A DNA stretch of 64,000 bases from Ostreococcus mediterraneus (Eukaryota; Chlorophyta; Mamiellophyceae; Mamiellales; Bathycoccaceae), in contig WMKK01000022.1 in NCBI GenBank assembly GCA_012295225.1, forward strand, positions 372,001 through 436,000. Reading direction: 5' to 3'. The notes below the pieces were generated by a model. The model had not been told where the DNA came from and did no database searches. It was given only the letters and a program-made list of their open reading frames with translations. How positions within the stretch are numbered: the first letter of the stretch is position 1; each line of letters opens with the position of its first letter. A program made the position numbers and the translations under genes. Shown in pieces: positions 21,068-28,803 of the stretch.

Positions 21068-21104
21068 AGCAGCCATGGTACGCGACGAGGGGTGGCTAGG
21101 GTTG

Positions 21105-21674
21105 AGGCGCGGGCCGCGCGAACCGGGGGGTTCGGTCGACCGCGATTCGAGCGGCTAGGGTTGGCGCTGCACCCTCCCCCATCGACCGATCGCGACCAGG
21201 CGCGGCGTCCCCCCGGGGCGCGCGCGCGCCGGGCCGGGCCCCGTTTCGGGCGGGGTGATAATTCGAACGCGCCGCGCGGTCCGCGCGCGAAATTCGACCC
21301 GCGCGCGGGTCGGCGCGATCGGGGAGTCGCGACCAGGCGCGGAGCCCCCCGCGCGGTCGAGCGCGCGAGCTCAATCCTCGCGCGATGCGGATTGAGCTCG
21401 GCGCGGCGCGCGACGCGCGCGCGGCGCCGCGCGGGCGCGGCGTCGGCGACCGCGGGCGTCGACGGCGCGCCCCGCGCGGTTTTTCTTCGCGATCGACGCG
21501 CGCGCGGCCCCTCGCGCGCCGGGAGGGCCCGAGGGCCCCGCGGCGACGGTCGATGGCGGTGGATTGAGGCGCGCCCGTGGGCCAGCTCGCGACTGCACCA
21601 CACACACACACACAAAAAAAAAGAAGCCGCGCGCGCGCGCCGGCGCGGCCGCACATCGACGCGCGCGCGCTGCG
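21105..21674. other. Extremely GC-rich leader with CA microsatellite
   Basis: Dense CG/GC runs with a (CA)n-A(n) tract at about 21598-21625. It begins abruptly at the hAT breakpoint near 21104. Long overlapping Arg/Ala-rich ORFs on both strands are compositional artefacts. It probably holds the promoter and 5' leader of the recombinase gene; no defined site was recognised. Confidence 0.6.
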
Positions 21675-24600
21675 ATGACGCAAACGCGCGCGCGCGCCGC
21701 GCGCGCGAAGACGGCCGACGCGCCGGGTCCCACCGACGCGCCGCACCAGGGCGCGCGCGAGGCCGCGCCGCGAGGCGACCAAGGATCGGTCGGCGAAGGC
21801 CCTCGAAGCGCGCCTGGGGGCGCACGACGCGAACCGCCACGGGCGACGACGTCGCTCGTAACGCGGTTGAGCGGCGTGCGAAAGGCGTCGAGCGCGAAGG
21901 AAGATCGCGAGCGCGGCGGCGGTGGCCGCGGTGCGTCGATGCGCGGGCGCGGCGGGCGCGGCGGGCGACCTGCGAGCGGCGAGCGGCGAGCGGCGAGCGG
22001 CGTGGATGATGGCGTCGACGTTCCCGGCGTCCGCGCGGACGGCGCGGGCGCCTCTGGCGCCGACGAACGCGCGGGACGAGATCACGGGGACGCGGTTGAC
22101 GATGGCGCCGCGCGGGTGGACGACGCGCGGGACGGCGCGGCGCGAGGTGAGCCACGCGTGGATGTAGACGTAGCCAACGCGACGCCGTCGGCGTCCGGCG
22201 CCGGCGCGCCGTCGGCGACCGACGGCGGCGCTGCGATCGGCGTCGCACCGGCGCCGGCCTTGACGCTTCCGGGGAGTGCGCCGAAGAAATCGCGTCGCGT
22301 CAAGGCGCGTCCGAAGCTTCCCGTAGCGTCGGTGACGGCGATGAAGAAGGTGCGCAGGAAAGGGACGATGGTGGGACTCGCCGCCGTCCAGGCGAAGCGT
22401 CGCGCGCGATTGGGCGTCACGGACGAGGCGGTGGAAGTCGGCAAGGCGTGCCGCCGGAAGGGGCGGCGCGAGGCGGGGTGCAGCTACGGCGGCCTCGGGC
22501 GACTGCCTGTGCCCTCGGACGCCGAGCACGCGGCCGCTGGATTGGCTTGGCCGTACACGGCGGACGCGGTGCTCGAGATTACGAGGAGGCATTTCATGAA
22601 AAAGGGCGCCGGGGCGAACGAAAACACGTTGCGGACGTACAAGACGTACCTGCACAAATTTTGCGCGTGGGCGTTCAGAGATTGGACGGCCGATTCGGCC
22701 GGTCTGCGCCACCCGTACCATCTCAGCGCAGCGCGGCTCGAGCGATTCGTCGAGGCGTGCTTCTCGCCGACGTCGCGGCCGGACGCGCAGGAACTCGAGG
22801 GCGACGCCGAGCGCAGCGGTTATACGGACGTGCACTTCGGGGTCTCGGGGCTGAAAAACTGTATGTCTGCGTGCACGGTTATGTGGAAGTCTCTGCGGGA
22901 GCACGACGCTCACATGAAGGAGGAGTGGCGCAAGGAGAGCGAGGGCGACGACGCCGAACGCGCGGCTGCGGCACGGATGAAGCTTGACGACGATGAGGAC
23001 GGCTGGGCGTTCATCTCTCGTTTGGACAAAAACGTCGTCGAAGTGAGCAAGCTCGGGATTTGGGCACAGAAGAAGTCGGAATCCGTCGCGACGAATCGGT
23101 CGCTCGCGGCGGGCGGGCGACCGCGCGGCGGCTTCGGCAACACCGCAGAAATCCTGCGTCCAATCACGACGGATGAAAACGTGGTGTTCACGGAATGGGT
23201 CCGTGATTCCTGGGCGACGAACGCCTCCGGATTTCTGACGGTGCAAACCGTCGCCGCGGTGACCCGCGTGTGCGAGCATTTTCTCGCGCGCCCCGGTGAG
23301 GTGCTCTCGATGAAGTTGGCCGACATCTCCGTCGTGGACGCGTCGACGGTGAGCAATGGAGTTATCCGCGCGCCGTATGTCCTGCTGACGACGCACAAGC
23401 ACAAGGCGAGCATGGCGACGTCCAAGAGCGAGACGCGCACGGCGCTCCGCCACTGCGACGTCGCGTCGTGCGGCATCGGCGCGCTCTTAGAGGCCATCTG
23501 GGCAAACTTTGCACTCGCCGGCTATCCCGAAATCGATCTCGGCGCGCGCGATGATAGCCACTCACGGGCGACGCATTATCCCGACGAGGTCGACGCGACT
23601 GCCTTGTTGCGAGTGGGTTCGCGCAAAATGGTGCGGTGGCATGGACGCCACATCTTCCCGCGCGACCGTGTGGCGGCGGCTGGCGAGACAAATTTTTTGA
23701 GCGCCGCCACACACGCGGACGCGAAAGACGACATGGTGTCGTTCGACGTGCGAATGATCCAAAGCGTGCTGAATAAAATCAGAGAGGAAACGTACACCGA
23801 GGCCCGGGTGCGCGCGCTGGAAGAACGCGAAGAGGACGCGACAGCGGCGCCACGCTCCAGCGTCGATGCGCACACTATGCACCGTCGCGCGACGACGGGC
23901 AACCGCATGTTGTTGCGGGGCGCCTCAGTGCGTTGCGTCGACGATCTCGCGGGCTGGCTGGATAACAAGGTTTCCAAGCAGCATTACCTGCATGTCCCTG
24001 AATGCCAGGGTTTGATCAGCGCGGCAGGTTGCAACGCCGCGGCGCGCGCGTATTACCTCGAGTACGAGCGCGACACGCTGGAGGTGTCGAACCATTTGCG
24101 CGCGCTTCTTTTTCCATGGGTCTCACAATTGCAGGCGGCGGCCAAACGCTTCAACATCTCAGGGTGGCCAGAGGGACTGGCGGATGCAAAGATCGAAGGA
24201 TTCTTAGACTTTCTAGAGTACGGGAGGCGAGTCTTATGGCAAGATTGGGCGATTTCGCGTGCCCTCGCTGAGCGTGACAGCCATGCGACGGAGGACGCCG
24301 GCGACGCCGAATGGCTGTTCTGGAACATTCCATTGTTTCAGGAAGCCGGTCCGGATTGGGAGGCGCTCTGCGACGAAGCGCGCCGTCGTGTTCAAGACCC
24401 CGCGTGCCGTATTCCTAAATACGTGGACGACGGGAGTCGCGAATCTGAAGAGCGCTTTGTTGCGTATGCGCAGGCTTCGCACGATCTCGCCAAAACGACG
24501 CATGCGCACGTGCGCCAGATGGGCGACGACGTGCGCCAGATGGGCGACGACGTGCGCCAGATGGGCGACGACGTGCGTGACCTACGGGCCGAGTTCGAAT

Positions 24601-25193
24601 CGCGTATGAAAGCCGTTGAAGACACAGTCTCCGCGCAGCTCCGTGAGGCCGCTGTTCCGGCCGCATGTCAAGCCGCGGCGTCGGCGCCGGCGGTCAGCGT
24701 CGAGCCAGCGCCGGCTAGCGCCGACAGCGGCGTGACATACGATGAACTGATTCGAATTGGCAAGGGCTGCACGCCCGGGGCATTCAAAAACGACGTCGTG
24801 GACGCGTGCAACTCATGGGAGAAGCTTCAGCGTCTAGCCGAAGGCGTGACGGACAAAAAATGCCGCGAATACATGAACGGCAAACGCTATGGCATGCGCG
24901 ACTTTGTCTGTGTTCTGAGGCGGGTGGCCGAAGACGTAGAAGCAAAGAGCGACGATAACACGACCGCGCGCCGCGATGCTGCGCTGCGCAAATTACAGGC
25001 TGCAGCGCGGGCTAGACACGCAAATGGGCTCTTCGACATGCTGAACAAATTCAACGCCGGACTTCAGGCGGTGCGCGCGACTGAAGGCACGGCGGATACC
25101 GACACGGTTGCTGTTATCAAATACAAAGCACAATTCGTCGTCGAGTTAGCGCAGATGGTGCAACAGCCTTTACCATTAGAATCGCAAACTTAG
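21675..25193 (+). CDS. Crypton-like tyrosine recombinase
   Basis: Open for 1172 codons from the first ATG at 21675. A later ATG at 22341 (MKKVRRKGT) removes most of the low-complexity Ala/Arg start and is an attractive alternative. A SAM-like N-terminal core (NTLRTYKTYLHKFCAWAF, near 22625) is followed by a catalytic region with LARPGEVLSMKLADI (Arg I, about residue 538), HTMHRRATTG (the H-x-x-R box region, about 731) and QHYLHVPE (candidate Tyr nucleophile, about 768). The C-terminal part has a three-unit heptad repeat, a Pro/Ala linker and a Cys/Trp/Arg segment (about 1030-1090) comparable with Crypton DNA-binding domains. The H-x-x-R box is offset, with His where the second Arg is expected. 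Role: integration/excision without transposase ends. It is followed by two genes on the same strand. Confidence 0.7.
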   Translation: MTQTRARAARAKTADAPGPTDAPHQGAREAAPRGDQGSVGEGPRSAPGGARREPPRATTSLVTRLSGVRKASSAKEDRERGGGGRGASMRGRGGRGGRPASGERRAASGVDDGVDVPGVRADGAGASGADERAGRDHGDAVDDGAARVDDARDGAARGEPRVDVDVANATPSASGAGAPSATDGGAAIGVAPAPALTLPGSAPKKSRRVKARPKLPVASVTAMKKVRRKGTMVGLAAVQAKRRARLGVTDEAVEVGKACRRKGRREAGCSYGGLGRLPVPSDAEHAAAGLAWPYTADAVLEITRRHFMKKGAGANENTLRTYKTYLHKFCAWAFRDWTADSAGLRHPYHLSAARLERFVEACFSPTSRPDAQELEGDAERSGYTDVHFGVSGLKNCMSACTVMWKSLREHDAHMKEEWRKESEGDDAERAAAARMKLDDDEDGWAFISRLDKNVVEVSKLGIWAQKKSESVATNRSLAAGGRPRGGFGNTAEILRPITTDENVVFTEWVRDSWATNASGFLTVQTVAAVTRVCEHFLARPGEVLSMKLADISVVDASTVSNGVIRAPYVLLTTHKHKASMATSKSETRTALRHCDVASCGIGALLEAIWANFALAGYPEIDLGARDDSHSRATHYPDEVDATALLRVGSRKMVRWHGRHIFPRDRVAAAGETNFLSAATHADAKDDMVSFDVRMIQSVLNKIREETYTEARVRALEEREEDATAAPRSSVDAHTMHRRATTGNRMLLRGASVRCVDDLAGWLDNKVSKQHYLHVPECQGLISAAGCNAAARAYYLEYERDTLEVSNHLRALLFPWVSQLQAAAKRFNISGWPEGLADAKIEGFLDFLEYGRRVLWQDWAISRALAERDSHATEDAGDAEWLFWNIPLFQEAGPDWEALCDEARRRVQDPACRIPKYVDDGSRESEERFVAYAQASHDLAKTTHAHVRQMGDDVRQMGDDVRQMGDDVRDLRAEFESRMKAVEDTVSAQLREAAVPAACQAAASAPAVSVEPAPASADSGVTYDELIRIGKGCTPGAFKNDVVDACNSWEKLQRLAEGVTDKKCREYMNGKRYGMRDFVCVLRRVAEDVEAKSDDNTTARRDAALRKLQAAARARHANGLFDMLNKFNAGLQAVRATEGTADTDTVAVIKYKAQFVVELAQMVQQPLPLESQT
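24510..24572 (+). repeat. Three 21-bp tandem repeats in the recombinase coding region
   Basis: Three identical units of GTGCGCCAGATGGGCGACGA(C) encode VRQMGDD three times within a predicted coiled coil. They are in frame, so copy number can change without breaking the gene. Confidence 0.9.
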
Positions 25194-25709
25194 CGCACTC
25201 GCTACATTCGCGAGTTTGTAATACAAGACGCACGCTACACGATACGAAGAGCGCGGGGTCGCGCGAGTGCACCAATGAACACTGTGAAAAATCTCAACAT
25301 GCAACTTCCTCGAGTTCCACCACGCCGCACTTTTCGACGCGCGCGCGCGTCGCATCGGTCGCGCACACATTCCAGAGGGCGTGTACGCATGAAGATACAA
25401 TCCTTTCGTCGTCCGTGCTTCGTCTGGCGCGACCGATGCGACGCGCGCGCGATGCCGGGGTGCATCGTGAAATGAGCGATCACAAAAAATGCCGTCGCCT
25501 TTGGCGCGGTATGAATCGCGACTTCGTCCGCCGCGCTTCACAACGACCACGCAACACTGGTAACGTTTACGTTTTCGACCTTGACGCGAAGCCTCGCGCG
25601 AAGAGACTGACAAACGTCGCGGTTGTTGAGCGCGAAAATCTCAACATGCAACTTCTCAGTGCAAAACCACTGGTGGAGCGTCCACGCGTGGAGGCTGGTC
25701 CGGGAGACC
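25194..25709. promoter_or_regulatory. Intergenic region with a 24-bp inverted repeat and a 20-bp direct repeat
   Basis: A perfect 24-bp inverted repeat (25341-25364 with 25427-25450, loop 62 bp, core CGCATCGGTC/GACCGATGCG) lies between the recombinase and methylase-like genes. The 20-mer AAAATCTCAACATGCAACTT occurs at 25288-25307 and again at 25635-25654. They could be promoter, recombination or transcript-end signals. I see no gene in this stretch. Confidence 0.65.
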
Positions 25710-26918
25710 ATGACGCGCGCGCCTTCGTCGCCGAAGACGCGGCGCGTAACGCGCTCGCGAAATCGAAACCGCTGCACGGCTGCGTTTTGGGACGCGGTGT
25801 GCGAAGGTACACGATTGCGCTTACTCGACATGCATGGCGGCGGCGGCGGCGGCGACTGGACGACGCGTTCGTCGTCTCACGACGTTGACCGAGCCATTGT
25901 ACTCGCACGACGCGACGCGCTCGCGAATGAAAGCTTAAGGAGTCCGCCGAACTTTTTAAAAGATCAATACGCGCCAACGACGCATGCCACGCGCGCGCGC
26001 GTGCGAAATTATCTATCGCGGTGGGGATTCCGCGCCCGCGTCGCGGGACAGGTTCCTGCGGCGGCGGTGGCCAAGCGTTTAGCTACAACTTCTGGCATCG
26101 ATTTCACGCGTATCAGAGATCACGGGCGTCTGTGTTGGAATCGACAGTTCCAACGCCTGTTCGAGCGCATCCAAATCTTAGATATCGGATGCGGCACAAA
26201 GTCGTGGACGCGGTGGTTGAACCACTGCGTCCACGACGCGTGGCGCGAAAAAATTGTGATCGTCACGATCGATATAGAAGAAAAAATGCGCCCGGATATT
26301 CGTAAGGACATCACAAAATGGCGACAGTGGTTGCGTACTGAGCTCAAGCGCTTGGGCCACGAGCGAACGCGCTGGCACATCGTGTCGTTCGCGAGTGAAT
26401 GCACAGAATTTTGTCCTCTGAAAAACAAGCTGAACAAGCAAGACGAAGAGCGCGATCTCGTCGGGGCTACGTGGCTCGCCCAATCTGGGATGATGATGAT
26501 AATCAAATTACAACCGCTGGTGTGGTTTATCGAGTGTAGCGGTGCCGGCGGTGATGCGCTGAAAACGCAAGAGTGCATGGACTGCCCCGAAATGCGCGCG
26601 CGCCTGGTGGATTTGACTCTGTGCAACGCCGGCGCGGATATTCAGAAGGACTCTTCTTGGTGGACAAATCTTCCTCGCGACATTTACTCCGTGTATGGTT
26701 TTCCGGAAACGTCCTGCGCCCATGCGGGAGGGCGCAAGTGTCTGTGGAAAATGCTGTTTGCGTGTCACATGCGCCACGTCGGCGGTGGTCGTGGGCCGAC
26801 GAGCATCACGCTACCGGCGACGCGCGAAGAGAGCATGCAATACCCGCCCATGTTATGTGCGCAATGGATTGCGTCTGCCGTGCACGCGATGCTGTATTAC
26901 GAATCAGTCGAGGCCTAG
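25710..26918 (+). CDS. Diverged cytosine-methyltransferase-like protein
   Basis: 402 aa from the ATG at 25710 (the frame is open further upstream without an ATG). The second half has the order of a phage-type C5 methylase: IQILDIGCGTKSWTRW (SAM-binding motif I, about residue 155), VIVTIDIEEKMRPDI (about 185), ITKWRQWL, then IVSFASECTEFCPLK (about 226-238) where a methylase has PPC-TE-S, and VWFIECSGAGG (about 271-281) where it has ENP. A late SWWTNLPRDIYSVYG (near 26655) matches the RTRxWTNIP-type segment. Motif IV keeps Cys but the Pro before it is replaced by Glu, and the EN of motif VI is EC, so activity is doubtful or altered. Paralogue at 35739-36812. It lies between the recombinase and RuvC-like genes. 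Confidence 0.65.
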   Translation: MTRAPSSPKTRRVTRSRNRNRCTAAFWDAVCEGTRLRLLDMHGGGGGGDWTTRSSSHDVDRAIVLARRDALANESLRSPPNFLKDQYAPTTHATRARVRNYLSRWGFRARVAGQVPAAAVAKRLATTSGIDFTRIRDHGRLCWNRQFQRLFERIQILDIGCGTKSWTRWLNHCVHDAWREKIVIVTIDIEEKMRPDIRKDITKWRQWLRTELKRLGHERTRWHIVSFASECTEFCPLKNKLNKQDEERDLVGATWLAQSGMMMIIKLQPLVWFIECSGAGGDALKTQECMDCPEMRARLVDLTLCNAGADIQKDSSWWTNLPRDIYSVYGFPETSCAHAGGRKCLWKMLFACHMRHVGGGRGPTSITLPATREESMQYPPMLCAQWIASAVHAMLYYESVEA

Positions 26919-27052
26919 TCTCGCAAGCCGTGCGCGTTGAGCTTGAGTAGCGCTCGTATTTTTTTTTTCGTAAATCCTAATTACAACAAATTTCTTTGAG
27001 CGACACACTACGACGCGACTCGGTGCATCGAGTACGACTTTGATGCTTCTCG

Positions 27053-28024
27053 ATGGAGCACGGAAACGAGCAAGCAAGACGTCACGCAAGATTCTTTGGG
27101 CGTGAGTATAGCGGCCCGATTGCCCAAGACTCTATCGTAGACCTCGAAGCGATTGACGGCGCCTCGCGAAGGTATCAAACCATCCTCGCGTTCGATCCCG
27201 ATACTCGAGGCGCTGGTGTATGCGTCATACACGATTTCGCGCTGCCCACGCCAGACGCACACGCGTCTCGTTCCGCGGTCGAAGTCTTTGCACTCAAGCG
27301 TCGCGACGGGCGCGACCCTTTGATTGACGCGACTGACTTGGTGTTTCACCTGGACTCTGCCTTGTCCGCCGGCACCCTACGCCAGCCACGCCGTGGCGTG
27401 GGACTCGATACGACGCTCGACGTGTTCGTTGAAAACGCACACGCGCAAGGCTCGTACGTCGCGGGACGGAACGTGGGCATCGTGTACGGCGCCGTCGCTG
27501 GATGGCTCGCAACGCAACGACCACATAACGCTCACCCGCCCGCCCGCCGCGCGCGCGACTGCGGCGTGACGCTCGTCTCTCCAAACGCGTGGATCCGCGG
27601 TTTGTTTGGCGAGAACGTGAGCAAGGACGAGCGCGTCTGCGCGTGTCGCTCGCACGCGACGCCCGAAATCCAAGCCGGCATCGCGCAGGCCGGCCAAGTT
27701 GACCGCAACCGACGCCTCGCCGAAGCCATCGCCGACGCGTGGTGCATCGCACTGTACGCCATGCATCGCGCGTGGGACGAAGCGGTCGCGTCAACATTTC
27801 CTCGCTCGCCGCGCGGATTGACTCGCCTCGTCTCGGAGGTCGATAACGAGCGCGACGCGCGTTATCGCGAGCTGTTTTCTACGCTCACGCGCGACGAACT
27901 CGCGCGCATGCTGCGCCGAGGTGGGCAGTCCGCAACCGGCGATAAGAACGAGCTCGCCGAGCGCGCCAGAGCGTGCGTCACGGACGACGGCGACGACGGA
28001 GACGACGAGCACCTTCGGTTGTAA
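27053..28024 (+). CDS. RuvC-like Holliday-junction nuclease with C-terminal SAP motif
   Basis: 323 aa. The RNase H-fold pattern of RuvC resolvases is visible: ILAFDPDTRGAGVCVI (Asp 48/50), VFVENAHAQGSYVAGRNVGI (Glu 127), and a late AEAIADAWCIALYA (Asp 228). It has the usual spacing and the V-S-P-x-x-W segment before the last acidic residue. Residues 278-308 (LTRDELARMLRRGG...KNELAERA) fit a SAP DNA-binding motif. It starts 134 bp after the methylase-like gene on the same strand. It likely resolves branched DNA made during recombinase-driven movement or replication of the unit. A host organelle resolvase is the alternative, but the context favours the element. Confidence 0.75.
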   Translation: MEHGNEQARRHARFFGREYSGPIAQDSIVDLEAIDGASRRYQTILAFDPDTRGAGVCVIHDFALPTPDAHASRSAVEVFALKRRDGRDPLIDATDLVFHLDSALSAGTLRQPRRGVGLDTTLDVFVENAHAQGSYVAGRNVGIVYGAVAGWLATQRPHNAHPPARRARDCGVTLVSPNAWIRGLFGENVSKDERVCACRSHATPEIQAGIAQAGQVDRNRRLAEAIADAWCIALYAMHRAWDEAVASTFPRSPRGLTRLVSEVDNERDARYRELFSTLTRDELARMLRRGGQSATGDKNELAERARACVTDDGDDGDDEHLRL

Positions 28025-28425
28025 TGTCACATCGCATCCCGTGCCCTGAGGCGCCCCCACGCGCGCGGTGCCTCGTCGACGCGCGTTCGGGATTGACGTC
28101 GGTCATACGCCGTGGTTTCGCCCTCCCGCGCGCGGCGGTTTCGAGGGCGACTCGACCTGGGGGGGGGCGATCGACCAATCATGACTCGTCGAGGAGTCCC
28201 TTTCGAATCGAGCCCAGGGGCGGTCTATTCGACCATCAAACGTGTGTTTCAGGGCTCAATCCGGAGGGTTTAGACTCCTAAACCCTCTCGGTCCCTTAAT
28301 TACCACGTTCCGGGTAAGTCCCATTGGATAGGCTTGTTTTTTAGGACAATTTTTGGTAGGCTTGTTTTGTCCTATCCAATGGGACAAAACCCATGCAAAA
28401 TATCCCATTGAGTAGGCTTTGTCAC
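28025..28425. other. Gene-free end of the GC-rich block with a stem-loop
   Basis: GC-rich to about 28200, then lower GC. It contains a 13-bp perfect inverted repeat CCCATTGGATAGG (28320-28332 with 28371-28383). About 30 bp of this (TTGGATAGGCTTGTTTTTTA core) recurs with few changes at 35705-35734, beside the second methylase-like gene. The block around 28170 (AATCATGACTCGTCGAGGAG) resembles the end of the foldback at 54163. No gene seen. Confidence 0.6.
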
Positions 28426-28457
28426 CTGTGTTGGCCGAAACAGCATACTAGGGGCGT
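28426..28457 (+). repeat. Partial hAT LEFT end immediately before the full one
   Basis: The first 32 bp of a LEFT end (CTGTGTTGGCC...AGGGGCGT) precede a complete LEFT end at 28458. The layout fits insertion of the unit into an older hAT end, with AGGGGCGT (28450-28457) as the left copy of an 8-bp target duplication. The expected right copy followed by ACATCC is not found in the window. Confidence 0.75.
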
Positions 28458-28803
28458 CTGTGTTGGCCGAAACAGCATACTAGGGGCGTACATCCTACAT
28501 ATGTAGGCCCGGCCTGCATACGCGTGCATACCATACTTAACACATAATAAGCTTATGTAATATACCGCTTGAGTGATACATACCGTACATATGATGTTAA
28601 GTACGAGTGTTTTGCGCACCGGCCGTGTAAACATGCGCCGGGTAAACCCTTATTTCTGAACCCTAGGCTTCTGTTGGTTGGTCGCGCGCGACGTCACTTC
28701 GTCGCCCCGTACGCGCGCGCCGGGGCGATTTTGTCCACGTAGTCGAGTAGAGCGTGTAGAACGAGTTTAATTTTACGCACTCGCGCGTTGGTTTGGCGCG
28801 AGC

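Larger units (their letters stand above)
1734..21104 (+). other. Segmental duplication, copy 1 (expanded by insertions)
   Basis: Contains, in order, the hAT LEFT end, the 671-aa-type gene, the GT61-like gene (minus) and an inverted hAT transposase fragment. The same order is present uninterrupted at 28458-34775. Copy 1 is about 19.4 kb against 6.3 kb because it holds a mariner-like element, two MITEs, a copia element with two further MITEs, and a foldback element. Outside the insertions I saw only a handful of substitutions between the copies (for example near 3802, 16158, 16878, 17598 and 19785), so the duplication is recent. Confidence 0.9.
17826..21104 (-). mobile_element. hAT element copy 1 (inverted, incomplete)
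   Basis: The RIGHT end starts CTGTGTTGGCGGTATGCAT at 17826. The transposase fragment reads on the minus strand at 18828-20066. The LEFT subterminal sequence resumes at 21069 and breaks off near 21104 (CTAGGGTT), where the GC-rich block begins. A Harbinger-type MITE (18236-18705) and a foldback (20130-21067) are inserted. The outer LEFT terminus is missing. Confidence 0.8.

Noticed and set aside
21096-23453. A 785-codon Arg/Ala-rich frame on the minus strand, with other long frames in the same region
   Set aside because: Very high GC removes stop codons in all frames. The plus-strand frame holds the recombinase motifs and the minus frame is low-complexity.
24510-24572. Possible CRISPR-like repeat array
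   Set aside because: The three units are directly adjacent with no spacers and are in frame in a protein coding region.
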